A stretch of 64,000 bases of DNA from an uncultured Roseovarius sp. (GTDB lineage: Bacteria > Pseudomonadota > Alphaproteobacteria > Rhodobacterales > Rhodobacteraceae): the NCBI RefSeq assembly GCF_947489715.1, contig NZ_CANLER010000005.1, positions 124,001-188,000 on the forward strand, read 5' to 3'. Numbering within the stretch: position 1 is the first letter of the stretch; the number at the start of each line of letters is the position of its first letter. The notes under the pieces are model-generated. The model made no database searches. It was not told the origin of the DNA and worked only from the letters and a program-made list of their open reading frames with translations. Below are positions 33,596 to 42,656 of this stretch, piece after piece. A program made the position numbers and the translations under genes.

Positions 33596-33729
33596 GACAG
33601 GGAAGAGTTTCCCTTACTGCACTCGGTCGATCAACGACAATCCGCAGAACCGTGCCGGAATCGGCAGCCTGTTCCGTCAGTTGCCGCCAACTGTGACCTT
33701 ATCACTGCATTTCCAGGCCCGAGGTGACC

Positions 33730-35085
33730 ATGGGATTCCGCCTCACACCTGCTGCCCGTCAGACGGGGGTGCTGAACCAATCCATGGTTCAAGCCTTCAA
33801 TGTCATGCGCATGGACAAGGTCGAGTTGATCGAACACCTCGCGAACGCGATCGAGGAAAACCCGTTTTTGGAGGCTGACCGGCCGGCTTTGGATTTGCCG
33901 GTCAACCGGTCGGCCCATAGTGCCGGATACACTCCTGAAGACATCAGCAGCCGCCCGAACGGCCTCTACCGCCACATCGCCGACCAACTGCCGCTGATCT
34001 TGGAACAGGAACATGAATACCGAATAGCGCAGGCCTTTTTACTGGAGCTTGAGCCGAGCGGTTGGCTCGGGCTCTCGCTTGAGGAAATAGCCCGAAAATT
34101 TGGGTTTTCCGTCACAGAAGGCCTGCCCGTTCTGAAACGTCTTCAGACAATTGATCCAGCGGGTTTGTTCGCACAAGACCTCAAGGATTGTCTGCGCCTG
34201 CAGGCGTTGGATCGCGATCAGTTGGACGACGTTATGGAAATCCTGATTTCCCATTTGGATGAACTGCTGCATTGCGATGTGGCAACGCTGGCCAACCGGT
34301 TGAAGATCAACCCCGCTGACGTGGCACAGCGCCTGTTTCAGATCAGAAGAATGAACCCCAAACCCGGTTCCTGTTTTGAATATGACGAGACATTGCTGCG
34401 TCAAAGCGATGTCATTCTTCGTGTTGAAGACAAGGATCTGGTAGTTGAACTCACTAATTCCAGTTTTCCGACAGTTCGTCTGGCGCGGGCAATGGATACG
34501 GGCGGCCAGCGCTCATCCGATCGGCAAAAACACCTCAACGAGTTGATCCGTCATGCGAAATCGCTGAAATCTTCTTTGGAATATCGAAATTCGACAACAT
34601 CCGCAGTCGTCGCGGCAATATTTGCCCGTCAGCGGGATTTCCTGATCCATGGTTACGCGGCGCTTCGCCCGATGAGCATGGCCGAAATTGCGTTGGATGT
34701 CGGGATCAGCGACGCCACGGTCAGCCGGGTTCTCACCGGGCTGACGGTCCAGTGCCCGCAGGGAAACATCGCCGCAAGATCCTTGTTCTGCGAACCGGTT
34801 TCCTATTGCAAACAACCGACAACCCGGCACACAGCGTTCGAGATGATCAAGCAACTGATCGCGACAGAAGACAAGTTATCACCGCTCAAGGACCAAGAGA
34901 TCGCCGGTGAACTGCAAAAGCTCGGCCTTGCGATTTCTAGGCGAACGGTTGCGAAATACAGAAACCACCTGGGGGTTTCCTCGCCGGTGGTGCGCCGGAA
35001 AAACGCTGAGCTTATGGCCCTTTCTGGATGGTCCCAAACGCCCAATTCGACCACAACAACCGAAAAGCAAGATAATGCCTGCTAG
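33730..35085 (+). CDS. rpoN: RNA polymerase sigma-54 factor (RpoN paralogue)
   Basis: A 451 aa sigma-54. Region I starts at once (GFRLTPAARQTGVLNQSMVQ) and contains the activator-contact segment through IEENPFLEAD; the core-binding region follows, then a helix-turn-helix (MAEIALDVGISDATVSRVL) and the RpoN box SRRTVAKYRN at residues 403-412. Region I has fewer Gln/Leu than housekeeping RpoN, and about 39 residues follow the RpoN box, more than usual. A GTG at 33724 is possible, but ATG 33730 has GAGG at the right distance. It is probably a second, locus-linked RpoN serving the monooxygenase promoter; the genome's main rpoN is not in view. Confidence 0.9.
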   Translation: MGFRLTPAARQTGVLNQSMVQAFNVMRMDKVELIEHLANAIEENPFLEADRPALDLPVNRSAHSAGYTPEDISSRPNGLYRHIADQLPLILEQEHEYRIAQAFLLELEPSGWLGLSLEEIARKFGFSVTEGLPVLKRLQTIDPAGLFAQDLKDCLRLQALDRDQLDDVMEILISHLDELLHCDVATLANRLKINPADVAQRLFQIRRMNPKPGSCFEYDETLLRQSDVILRVEDKDLVVELTNSSFPTVRLARAMDTGGQRSSDRQKHLNELIRHAKSLKSSLEYRNSTTSAVVAAIFARQRDFLIHGYAALRPMSMAEIALDVGISDATVSRVLTGLTVQCPQGNIAARSLFCEPVSYCKQPTTRHTAFEMIKQLIATEDKLSPLKDQEIAGELQKLGLAISRRTVAKYRNHLGVSSPVVRRKNAELMALSGWSQTPNSTTTTEKQDNAC

Positions 35086-35590
35086 ACGCACAGACATCCT
35101 TTCCGCGAAGGCAACACTGCGGCCATTTTCCAACGATGACGCTGACGAGGTGTTCGACGCCCTTCAGGACCGCCGCCTGGCGCGCTGGTTGGTCGCTTTG
35201 CCAGTTCCGGTCGACCCGGCAAGTGGCAAAGATTACCTGCGGTTTCTTCAAGATCCAGAAATCCACGCGCGCACTTTGCGTGTCGATCGCAAATTTGCGG
35301 GTTTGGTCAGCCTGGGATCGGAACTCACGTTCTGGATCAGGACAGGCTTTCATCGGAAGGGGCTGGGCACATGGGCTGTACAGGAGTTTCTTGACCAGTT
35401 GCCTACCGACATCACCAAGGTAGTCGCGTGCTGCATGCTGGAAAATGCCGCCGCGACCGGCCTTTTAACCAAGCTTGGCTTTTTCCAGCTTGGATCGTCT
35501 TTCAAACGGTTTTCCTTTGCCCATGGGCACGCGGTCATGTTCATGCGCTTCGAGCTTTCCCTGTTGTCCACGACGAACCGCGCAAACTGA
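35075..35590 (+). CDS. GNAT-family N-acetyltransferase
   Basis: A 171 aa acetyltransferase-like protein whose ATG lies inside the end of rpoN (11-base overlap), so it is coupled to the sigma factor. It has the RimJ/RimL-type pattern: LRPFSNDDADEVFDAL near the start, the acetyl-CoA loop around WIRTGFHRKGLGTWA (a relaxed R/Q-x-x-G-x-G/A) and the ENAAATGLLTKLGF motif near residue 125. Substrate unknown; it could acetylate a protein, an amine or a metabolite. Confidence 0.75.
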   Translation: MPARRTDILSAKATLRPFSNDDADEVFDALQDRRLARWLVALPVPVDPASGKDYLRFLQDPEIHARTLRVDRKFAGLVSLGSELTFWIRTGFHRKGLGTWAVQEFLDQLPTDITKVVACCMLENAAATGLLTKLGFFQLGSSFKRFSFAHGHAVMFMRFELSLLSTTNRAN

Positions 35591-36070
35591 CCATCAACCG
35601 GTCATCGCAGATTGCCATTTCGAACAATTTAAGTGCGCGGCAAGATCGAGGCTAAAACGTGCAAAATCATGCTGGGCCAAATCGCCAATCACATGAAAGA
35701 AATTGATCAATCAATTAGTGCGTTAGGGAGCAGCATTTTTTCGCGGTGCCACCAACAACAACCGCACGGTCTGTTAAACCCGCCAAACACCGATTTCGAC
35801 ACCGACGTAATACCGACAAAATACCGACGTTATACCGACATGGGTTTTTCAGTGTTTTCAGCGCATTAACCCGATTCTCCCGCCTCGGGCGCATCGGCGG
35901 GATATTTCGGCGATCCGGATTGCACCCCACGGCGCCGCCATTCACTGCATTTCGTTTTCTTTTGCATCGGGGGTTCTGGGGGATACCGTCATCGGATAGG
36001 GTCAGGACGGGAACGGTGTAGCTGGCGCCATGTCCCAACCTTTCGCCCATTGCCACACAGGACCGCCCAG
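35591..36070. other. Intergenic region, 480 bp, with iteron-like repeats
   Basis: No convincing gene. The main feature is the 11-bp direct-repeat set at 35802-35839. The stretch separates the monooxygenase/rpoN block from the third catabolic block and may be an old junction, but no integrase, tRNA end or duplicated att-like sequence was seen. Confidence 0.5.
35802..35839. repeat. Iteron-like 11-bp direct repeats
   Basis: CCGAC recurs at 35802, 35813, 35824 and 35835 with an exact 11-bp period; the full units are CCGACGTAATA, CCGACAAAATA, CCGACGTTATA and a partial fourth. One helical turn per unit suggests a cooperative DNA-binding site on one face of the helix. A plasmid-type origin is possible but no replication gene is near. 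Confidence 0.7.
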
Positions 36071-37225
36071 ATGAGTACCGCCGACATCCTTGCCCGCCTG
36101 ATCGCGTTTGACACGGTCAGCCGCAACCCGAACATCGACCTGATGACCTATGTGACGGGGCTCTTGTCCGAGGTGGGTGTAGAGGCGACGCTGATCCCGA
36201 ATGCGCAGGGCACCAAGGCCAATCTTCTGGCCACGATCGGCCCCAAAGATGGCGGTGGTGTCATGCTGTCGGGACATACCGATGTGGTCCCCGTCGAGGG
36301 GCAGGATTGGACCAGACCCGCCTTTGAACTGACCACAGATCAGGGCCGGTATTACGGGCGCGGGACGACCGATATGAAGGGCTTTGTTGCCTGCGCGCTG
36401 GCCGTCGGGATGAAAGCCGCGAAACGCGAATTGAAATCTCCGCTGCATCTGGCGTTTTCCTATGATGAAGAGATCGGATGCCAGGGTGTGCGCTCAATGA
36501 TCGACCTGCTGCAAGACGCCCCGGTGCGGCCCGCGATGTGCATCGTCGGCGAACCCACCAGCCTCAGCGTGGCCACCGGTCACAAGGGCAAGGTCGCTCT
36601 GAAGGCAAAGTGCACCGGGCGTGAAGGCCATTCGGCCCTGGCACCCATGGCACTGAATGCGCTGCATCTTGGGTGCGATCTGGTGCAGGTTTTGCGCGAC
36701 ATACAGGCCGAACTGCAGGAAACCGGCGCACAGGATGGCGATTATGACGTGCCCTACACCACGGTGCACGCGGCCCGGATGGCAGGGGGTGTGGCACTTA
36801 ACATCGTGCCCAATCTTTGCGAAGTGGATTTCGAAATCAGGAACGTGGCGCAGGACGATCCGCAGGCCATTCTGGCGGATATTCGTGCCCGCGCAGACAA
36901 GATCGTTGCGACTGCCCGCAATCACGCTCCCGAGGCAGCGATCGAGTTCGAGGTCAACTTTTCATACCCCGGGCTTGATACCAGTCGCACGGCAGAGGTG
37001 GTCCATTTCGTGCAGTCACTGACCGGTGTGAATTCCACCAACAAGGTCGCATTTGGCACCGAAGGCGGTCTTTTCTCGCAGGATCTCGACATTCCCACGG
37101 TCGTGTGCGGCCCCGGCTCGATGATGCAGGGACACAAACCCGATGAATATGTCGAGATCAGCCAGATCGAACGCTGTGACGCGATGCTGGATACACTGCT
37201 TGAGCGGCTGGAAGCGGGATTGTAA
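36071..37225 (+). CDS. M20-family amidohydrolase, acetylornithine deacetylase-like (ArgE)
   Basis: A 384 aa zinc-dependent M20 deacylase. Metal ligands and catalysis are readable: His and Asp in LSGHTDVVPVEG (about 68-79), Asp in GRGTTDMKGF, Glu-Glu in YDEEIGCQG, Glu in VGEPTSL and a C-terminal His in MMQGHKPDEYV. The family removes acyl groups from amino acids such as N-acetylornithine. The best start is ATG 36071. Position at the edge of a catabolic block suggests a degradative deacylase rather than arginine synthesis, but this is not proven. Confidence 0.88.
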   Translation: MSTADILARLIAFDTVSRNPNIDLMTYVTGLLSEVGVEATLIPNAQGTKANLLATIGPKDGGGVMLSGHTDVVPVEGQDWTRPAFELTTDQGRYYGRGTTDMKGFVACALAVGMKAAKRELKSPLHLAFSYDEEIGCQGVRSMIDLLQDAPVRPAMCIVGEPTSLSVATGHKGKVALKAKCTGREGHSALAPMALNALHLGCDLVQVLRDIQAELQETGAQDGDYDVPYTTVHAARMAGGVALNIVPNLCEVDFEIRNVAQDDPQAILADIRARADKIVATARNHAPEAAIEFEVNFSYPGLDTSRTAEVVHFVQSLTGVNSTNKVAFGTEGGLFSQDLDIPTVVCGPGSMMQGHKPDEYVEISQIERCDAMLDTLLERLEAGL

Positions 37226-37366
37226 CGAACCGCCTCAAGACACAAATTTCGGGAATGCGGACTTTACCGGCATTCAACAAATTGACGTTGAACTATCTGA
37301 GGCAACAATAATATCGTGGTGCTGGGATCGTCTCTAAGCCTGGATAAAGAGTGATAATTTCAAGAA

Positions 37367-37696
37367 ATGATACGTGCGGTACTGGCAATCTATCTTTTGA
37401 GCGCGTCTCAGATTGCACTTGCAAACACGCAGTCAAACTGGCCCAAAACATGCGTTGACGCTGTTGACATGCTTCTAAAAGATTTACCCATCGAAGAAAA
37501 AGAGAAGCTTGCCAAGTTCAAGGAGGGCGAGCTCTTTTTGCTCCACCATGGGTTCGGAACGAACATTCGCAACGATTTCGGTCTTTGGAATGGAAATCTT
37601 GCCTTAATCAAAGACTGTAGCGGTAAACAAAATACTCATCCTGACGATGTCTCGATGAGTATTATTCAACGTTTATGGGAAAGGCTGCAGCACTAG
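37367..37696 (+). CDS. Small secreted DUF6794-like protein
   Basis: A 109 aa protein with a signal peptide (IRAVLAIYLLSASQIALA, cleavage after LANT or ALA). The mature part carries LLLKDLPIEEKEKL, FLLHHGFGTNIRNDFGLW and HPDDVSMSIIQRLWERL, the pattern of DUF6794 proteins of unknown function that occur widely in bacteria. Two cysteines may pair. It lies alone between two catabolic operons and its base composition is lower in G/C than theirs. Confidence 0.75.
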   Translation: MIRAVLAIYLLSASQIALANTQSNWPKTCVDAVDMLLKDLPIEEKEKLAKFKEGELFLLHHGFGTNIRNDFGLWNGNLALIKDCSGKQNTHPDDVSMSIIQRLWERLQH

Positions 37697-37757
37697 AGGC
37701 CAATGGAAAAAAGACTAAATTACTAATGTCCGATTTGGGCCCATTCTGGCCGCCGGA

Positions 37758-38435
37758 TCACGGGTCGCCCGCCACCCCATAGCTGGGGGCTGCCGCCGGG
37801 TTGATCGCACGGTTGAGGTAGTCCAGCATCTGTGGCTCATACGCCTGCCAAAGCGACCGCAATTTCCGGATCGGGCACTCATCCTCCCAGTCGACCCGCA
37901 GATCAACCAGGTAAAACGGCATCTTGTCTGCAACAATCAGCGCGGCGGAATGCACCGGGCCTTCCTCGCCCCCTGCCGCAAGGCCCCCTTCAAGGCTTGA
38001 AAGCAGCCGTTCTGCCAGATGCGCCGCAGGTTCGGCCATGAAGCCATCGCTGATACCCTTGGCCACGGCGGTTGACGACAGCAGGTTGCCTGCCGCGACG
38101 CAATCGGTATCCTCGCTGATCGCGTTGGTGCCAAGGATATGCGCGCCGGTGAAATACGCGGTGGTGCCCTGCGCATCCACGGCGGTCAGTTGGCGATAGT
38201 CGATATTGTCGCGATCTTTCGTGACCCCGGCGATGGCCTCGGTGGCCGATTGCCCGGCTTCCATCGCATCCAGCACCAGCGTGGCCAGATACGGATCGGT
38301 GATGTTCTGCGTGGCCACGGCACCCACCCCCGCACGGGCATGGGGACAGCGCGAGCCCACGGAGATCGACGAGGTGGTGATCGCCACCCCGAACTGGCCC
38401 GTACGGGCGCAGCGGCCCGCGATTGAAAAGGTCAT
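37758..38435 (-). CDS. DUF1028 Ntn-hydrolase-like protein
   Basis: A 225 aa DUF1028 protein, opening with the family signature TFSIAGRCARTGQFGVAITT and GVGAVATQNITDPYLATLVLD. The fold is of the Ntn-hydrolase type, with the N-terminal Thr/Ser as likely nucleophile after Met removal (Thr2). Members often occur with RidA and amino-acid or N-heterocycle catabolic genes, as here. Overlaps the upstream Rieske gene by four bases and ends the operon that begins with the flavin reductase. Confidence 0.85.
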   Translation of the reverse strand: MTFSIAGRCARTGQFGVAITTSSISVGSRCPHARAGVGAVATQNITDPYLATLVLDAMEAGQSATEAIAGVTKDRDNIDYRQLTAVDAQGTTAYFTGAHILGTNAISEDTDCVAAGNLLSSTAVAKGISDGFMAEPAAHLAERLLSSLEGGLAAGGEEGPVHSAALIVADKMPFYLVDLRVDWEDECPIRKLRSLWQAYEPQMLDYLNRAINPAAAPSYGVAGDP

Positions 38436-39589
38436 GTCTTGGCTCCTTTCCCGTCGCCCAGTCGGCGCGACAGGTATTTCTGAAAATCGTGGATTTCGCG
38501 TTCCAGCCAGCTGAGCGGGCCGGGCGTGGCCTGCATCGAACGTGACCCCGCATAGATGCCTTCGACAACCTGGCGATCCTCGGTGTTCACATGTTCGAAA
38601 AACGTGGTCAACTCGTCGATCCAGGCGGTGCGTTCATCGGCAAAGCCCAGCATCGCGTCAACCTCGGGGGCGATCGCCACGCCGAAACGCACATCGACCT
38701 GACCCACGCCCCTGGGCCGCAGGCTCAGATACCACAGGTGGTCCGGGGCCAGCACATACATATGGGTCGGAAACACCGTCGGCAGCACCGAGGTGTTGCG
38801 CCAATCACCGTCCAGCCGCGTGTTGTCGGGATGCGCCTGCCCGTAGGTGGCGTTGCCGGTTTTCATGAAGGTCTGGTAGGTGAAGGCGTCATGGATGTCG
38901 TCCGGGAACACGGTTTTTTCCACCGGGAACCACGCGCCGACGGTGGCCTTGTGGGCCACCGGCAGGTGGTAGCCTTCCATGAAGTTCTCGGTCAGCAGCT
39001 TCCAGTTGGTGTTCCAGACATGCTCCTCGTGCAGCACGGGCACATAGTTTTCCATCCCGTAGCGCGACACCACGTCGTGCAGGGGCGCCAAAGCCTCGAC
39101 CACGGGCATGGCGTCGGGGTTGAGGGTGATGTAAATCCAGCCATTCCAGATTTCCGTGCGGATTTCCGGCAAGCAGATATCCTTCTTGCTGAACCCTTCG
39201 GTGCGCTCCATATGGCCCGCGCCGATCAGCTTGCCATCAAGGCTATAGGTCCAGGCGTGATACGGGCACACAACCCGGCTGGTACAGCCCGTGCCTTCCA
39301 GAAGCTGCATCATCCGGTGGCGGCAAACATTTGAAAAGGTTTTGATTTCTCCAGATTTGTCACGGATGCAGAAGATCGGATCGCCGGCAATGGTGAAGGT
39401 CAGGTAATCACCGGGATTGGGGATTTCCGCCGCCAGGCCGGGGCAGACCCAATCGCGACGGAAAATCGCATCTTCTTCCAGCGCGGCGATGTCGTCGTTC
39501 CAGTAAAGCGCGGGTTCGGCGCTGCGGGCGCGTTCAAGCGGGCCATTGGCGGTTTGCGCCAGTTGCGCCAGCAAATCGGCAGACGTCAT
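38432..39589 (-). CDS. Rieske oxygenase alpha subunit, copy 1
   Basis: A 385 aa Rieske non-haem iron oxygenase. The 2Fe-2S motif is CRHRMMQLLEGTG...CPYHAWTY (C-x-H, then C-x2-H), and the mononuclear iron region is NWKLLTENFMEGYHLPVAH with an acidic ligand later (NTEDRQVVEG). The residue bridging the two metal centres appears to be Glu (in NFMEGYH) rather than Asp, as in carnitine- and betaine-type oxygenases. No ferredoxin or reductase gene is beside it. One of three paralogues in this block. Confidence 0.9.
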   Translation of the reverse strand: MTSADLLAQLAQTANGPLERARSAEPALYWNDDIAALEEDAIFRRDWVCPGLAAEIPNPGDYLTFTIAGDPIFCIRDKSGEIKTFSNVCRHRMMQLLEGTGCTSRVVCPYHAWTYSLDGKLIGAGHMERTEGFSKKDICLPEIRTEIWNGWIYITLNPDAMPVVEALAPLHDVVSRYGMENYVPVLHEEHVWNTNWKLLTENFMEGYHLPVAHKATVGAWFPVEKTVFPDDIHDAFTYQTFMKTGNATYGQAHPDNTRLDGDWRNTSVLPTVFPTHMYVLAPDHLWYLSLRPRGVGQVDVRFGVAIAPEVDAMLGFADERTAWIDELTTFFEHVNTEDRQVVEGIYAGSRSMQATPGPLSWLEREIHDFQKYLSRRLGDGKGAKT

Positions 39590-39600
39590 GGCAGTGCCTT

Positions 39601-40014
39601 TCAGTCGGGGATGACAGCCGTCACCTCGATTTCAACCACCCATTCCGGCCGTGCCAGAGCGGGAACGACAAGGCCGGTCGAACAGGGATGCACCCCTTTC
39701 AGCCATTTGCCCATTTCCTGATAGACCGCCTCGCGGTAGCGGATATCGGTCAGGTAGACGACGATTCGGCAGACGGCCTCCATCGTGGTGCCAGCCTCTT
39801 CCAGCAGCATCTGGATGTTCTCCATCGTCTTCGCGGTCTGCTTGGCCGCATCACCGGCATGCAGGCTTTCGCGGGTATCAAGATCCTGGGCAACCTGACC
39901 GCGCAGGAACACCATCGTGCCCCGCGCAACGACGCCCTGGCTTAGATCGTTATCCAGCTTCTGCTCGGGGTAGGTTTCCTTGGTGTTGAAGGGACGAATG
40001 CGTTTGTGCATCAT
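39601..40014 (-). CDS. RidA-family (YjgF/YER057c) imine/enamine deaminase
   Basis: A 137 aa RidA-family protein with the C-terminal signature STGLVVPALARPEWVVEIEVTAV that contains the Arg used to hold the substrate carboxylate. RidA enzymes hydrolyse reactive enamine/imine intermediates; related 2-aminomuconate deaminases act in N-heterocycle and aminophenol degradation. It lies between two Rieske genes, so it probably deaminates an intermediate of the same pathway. Confidence 0.9.
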   Translation of the reverse strand: MMHKRIRPFNTKETYPEQKLDNDLSQGVVARGTMVFLRGQVAQDLDTRESLHAGDAAKQTAKTMENIQMLLEEAGTTMEAVCRIVVYLTDIRYREAVYQEMGKWLKGVHPCSTGLVVPALARPEWVVEIEVTAVIPD

Positions 40015-40024
40015 ATTGGTGGTC

Positions 40025-41167
40025 CTAGTCTGCCGGGTTGATCCGGTCGTTGAGATAACAGGCGAAATCGTAATTGGGCCGTTCCAGATGGCTCAGGTGC
40101 CCCGGGGCCGCGACATCGGAACAAAGACCGCGATAGACCTTTTCGGTGCAGCCGCGATCTTCGACATTCACATCATCCAGCAGTTTCTTGACCGCCTCGA
40201 AATGGCTCTGGGCCTGCGCATCATTGACGAAATCGGGCGACATGCCGCCGCCGAACCGGATATCGACCTGTCCTACCCCGTGCGGATGCAGGCTGAGATA
40301 CCAGAAATAGCCGGGCGTCAGCGTGATCAGCAGGCTGGGATAGATCGCCAGCAGGAAGGTCATGCGCCGCCGGTCGCCCTTGAGGCGGGTATTCGACGGA
40401 TGCGCGTTGGCCAGGGTGAAATGCGGTTCCTTGTAGATCCAGTGGTAGTTGAACGCAGGCTCCCCCGGCGGACAGACCATTTCCTCAAGCTTGCTGAGCC
40501 CGCCGATAGTGCCCGCATGACAGACCGGCAGATGATAGCTTTCCATGAAATTCTCGGCCAGCACCTTCCAGTTGGTGTCCCAGCGATGGGTCTCGAAAAA
40601 CGTCTGGGTGTAATTCTCCATCCCGAAATCATCAATCAGGTCGCGCACGCCGGAAAGCTGCTCGGCCACCGGTGGCGCATCGGGGTTGAGCGTGACCATG
40701 ACCCAGCCCAGCCATTCCTCGCACCGCACCTGCGGCAACGCGTAGGCATCCTTGCAGAAGCTTTCATTCAGCGTCATCGCAGGCGCACCGCGCAGACGGC
40801 CATCAAGGTTGTAAGTCCAGGCGTGATAGGGGCAGACGATGCTGCGCGTGTTGCCTGACCCTTCCAGCAGTGTCGACATCCGGTGCAGGCAGACGTTGGA
40901 TTGCGCCCGAAGCTGCCCGTCCCGGTCGCGGATGACCATGATCGGCTGACCCGCCAGATCAAGGGTCGTATAGTCGCCCGGATTTGCCAGCGCATCGGCG
41001 CGGGTGACGCAGAACCAGTCCTGCTTGAACACGCGATCCAGCTCGGCTTGCAGGAAATCATCGCTGGTATAGACCGATTTCGGCATGGCGCGGGCCCGCT
41101 CGAACGGCTGCGCGACGTTCTGGGACAGTTCCGCCATGGGCGAAAGTGATGTGTCGTGCTGCGTCAT
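40025..41167 (-). CDS. Rieske oxygenase alpha subunit, copy 2
   Basis: A 380 aa Rieske oxygenase related to the other two in this block. Cluster motif CLHRMSTLLEGSG...CPYHAWTY and iron-site region NWKVLAENFMESYHLPVCH are present; the bridging position again reads Glu (NFMESYH). The frame extends to 41338, but ATG 41167 lies close to the HpaB-type stop and begins MTQHDTSL. It has no partner reductase nearby. Paralogous genes in one operon suggest two successive oxidations of one compound or two related substrates. Confidence 0.9.
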   Translation of the reverse strand: MTQHDTSLSPMAELSQNVAQPFERARAMPKSVYTSDDFLQAELDRVFKQDWFCVTRADALANPGDYTTLDLAGQPIMVIRDRDGQLRAQSNVCLHRMSTLLEGSGNTRSIVCPYHAWTYNLDGRLRGAPAMTLNESFCKDAYALPQVRCEEWLGWVMVTLNPDAPPVAEQLSGVRDLIDDFGMENYTQTFFETHRWDTNWKVLAENFMESYHLPVCHAGTIGGLSKLEEMVCPPGEPAFNYHWIYKEPHFTLANAHPSNTRLKGDRRRMTFLLAIYPSLLITLTPGYFWYLSLHPHGVGQVDIRFGGGMSPDFVNDAQAQSHFEAVKKLLDDVNVEDRGCTEKVYRGLCSDVAAPGHLSHLERPNYDFACYLNDRINPAD

Positions 41168-41177
41168 GGTCCGCTCC

Positions 41178-42638
41178 TTAGTGTCGAGTACCCTTACCCC
41201 AGACGTTATCAGAAAGGCCGGCTGCCCGATGGGCAAATTCCAGCGGACCCTGCCAGTCGAAATTGCGGTAAACGGCGGCCAATTGGGCGAAGGGCGGCGA
41301 TTGCGCGAAAAGCTGGAAGGTAAGGCGATGGCCCGCATAGTCCGAATTCAGCAGATCCCGCGCCAGGCCCAGCAATTTACGCCGGTCATCGGCGACCCAT
41401 TCGTCGTTGATGGTATAGAACTTGTCCAACCACGGTTTGGTATCCGGCGCGGCGAAAGTGGCCGCATCGGGGGTGACACAGATCTGCCCACCACACAGCT
41501 CGCGCGCCAGATGCATCATATGCGGCAGGTTGGTCAGCGCATGCACCCGGCCTGACATCAGCATCGACTGATTGGGCATCAGCAACCCATTCGGGCTTTT
41601 CTCGGCCATCGCCACGGATGCTGTCAGGAAGGCGTCGATACCTTCGCGCCAGACCGCCAGTTCCGACAGTTTTTCCTGCACGGCCTGCTGTTTATCAAGC
41701 CCGGTCTGCTTCACGTTCCAAAGTGCCGCGCCAATGATCAGATCAGCGTATGACAGCGTGCGCTGCACGAAGGGAAAGGCCGAATAGCGGTGCAGCGTGG
41801 TGCGGATGAAACTTGCCGCCCGCGTGTGCTGATAAAACAGAACATCCTCCCACGGCACCAGCACATCGTCGAGGATCATCAGCGTGTCGATCTCATCCAC
41901 GCGGTTCGACAGCGGGTAATCCGCCTCTGGCGCACGACCGGCAAAGCCCGTGCGGCAGATATGTTTCACCCCCGGCGCGTTCATGTGCACGATGCAGCCC
42001 AGAGCATAATCGCTCAGCTTATCATTGCCCCAGTTGGCAATCGTCGGCTTCAGGAACGCCTGGTTGGAATAGGCGGCGGCGGTTTCGTATTTGGCGCCGC
42101 GAATAACGATCCCGGCATCGGTTTCGCGCACCACATGCACCAGCATGTCCGGGTCCTGATCCTGCGGCGCCTTCGATCGGTCGCCCTTGGGGTCGGTATT
42201 GGCCGAAACATGGAACGGGTCGTCCTTGATCGCCTGATGGATATGACGCTCGATATTGGTGGCAAAGCGCGGGTCGATCTCGTTCAGGATGTCTTTGCCA
42301 TCCCAGAGCGACCACATCTCGCCGATGGTTTCATCGCCCACACGAGTCACGACACCGCCGACATCGTTCATCACAAGATCGACCGCATCGCGCTTGTCCT
42401 GCCAGTCCTGCTGCTCAAAGGGCAGCCGCAGGCCGATGGCAAAGCGCTCGCCCTGTTCCTCATAGGTCATCGCGTCTTGCGTTTTGGCATCGTGCTGCAT
42501 GTCGTAGATGCGCGCGCGCACGTCGATCACGGGTTTGATTTGCGGATGGGCGCAGGGATCATCGACTTTCTCGCCGTTGATCCAGATCTGGCGGCCATCA
42601 TTTAGGGATGCGCGGTATTCGTCTCCGGTGCGGATCAT
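41178..42638 (-). CDS. HpaB-family flavin-dependent monooxygenase
   Basis: A 486 aa oxygenase of the 4-hydroxyphenylacetate 3-hydroxylase (HpaB) family, an FADH2-dependent acyl-CoA-dehydrogenase fold. Typical segments are MIRTGDEYRASLNDGRQIWI at the start, the DETDAGIVIRGAKYETAAAYSNQ-type region and NRVDEIDTLMILDDVLVPWEDVLFY. Members hydroxylate phenols or pyrrole/pyridine-type rings. It should receive reduced flavin from the HpaC-like reductase encoded immediately upstream (18 bases). With RidA and Rieske enzymes in the same operon, an aromatic or N-heterocyclic ring substrate is plausible. Confidence 0.9.
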   Translation of the reverse strand: MIRTGDEYRASLNDGRQIWINGEKVDDPCAHPQIKPVIDVRARIYDMQHDAKTQDAMTYEEQGERFAIGLRLPFEQQDWQDKRDAVDLVMNDVGGVVTRVGDETIGEMWSLWDGKDILNEIDPRFATNIERHIHQAIKDDPFHVSANTDPKGDRSKAPQDQDPDMLVHVVRETDAGIVIRGAKYETAAAYSNQAFLKPTIANWGNDKLSDYALGCIVHMNAPGVKHICRTGFAGRAPEADYPLSNRVDEIDTLMILDDVLVPWEDVLFYQHTRAASFIRTTLHRYSAFPFVQRTLSYADLIIGAALWNVKQTGLDKQQAVQEKLSELAVWREGIDAFLTASVAMAEKSPNGLLMPNQSMLMSGRVHALTNLPHMMHLARELCGGQICVTPDAATFAAPDTKPWLDKFYTINDEWVADDRRKLLGLARDLLNSDYAGHRLTFQLFAQSPPFAQLAAVYRNFDWQGPLEFAHRAAGLSDNVWGKGTRH

Positions 42639-42656
42639 GTTGGGTTTCCTGTCAGG

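Noticed and set aside
35591..36070. Plasmid origin or integration site at the 11-bp repeats
   Set aside because: No replication, partition or integrase gene and no tRNA end nearby; only the repeat itself can be reported.
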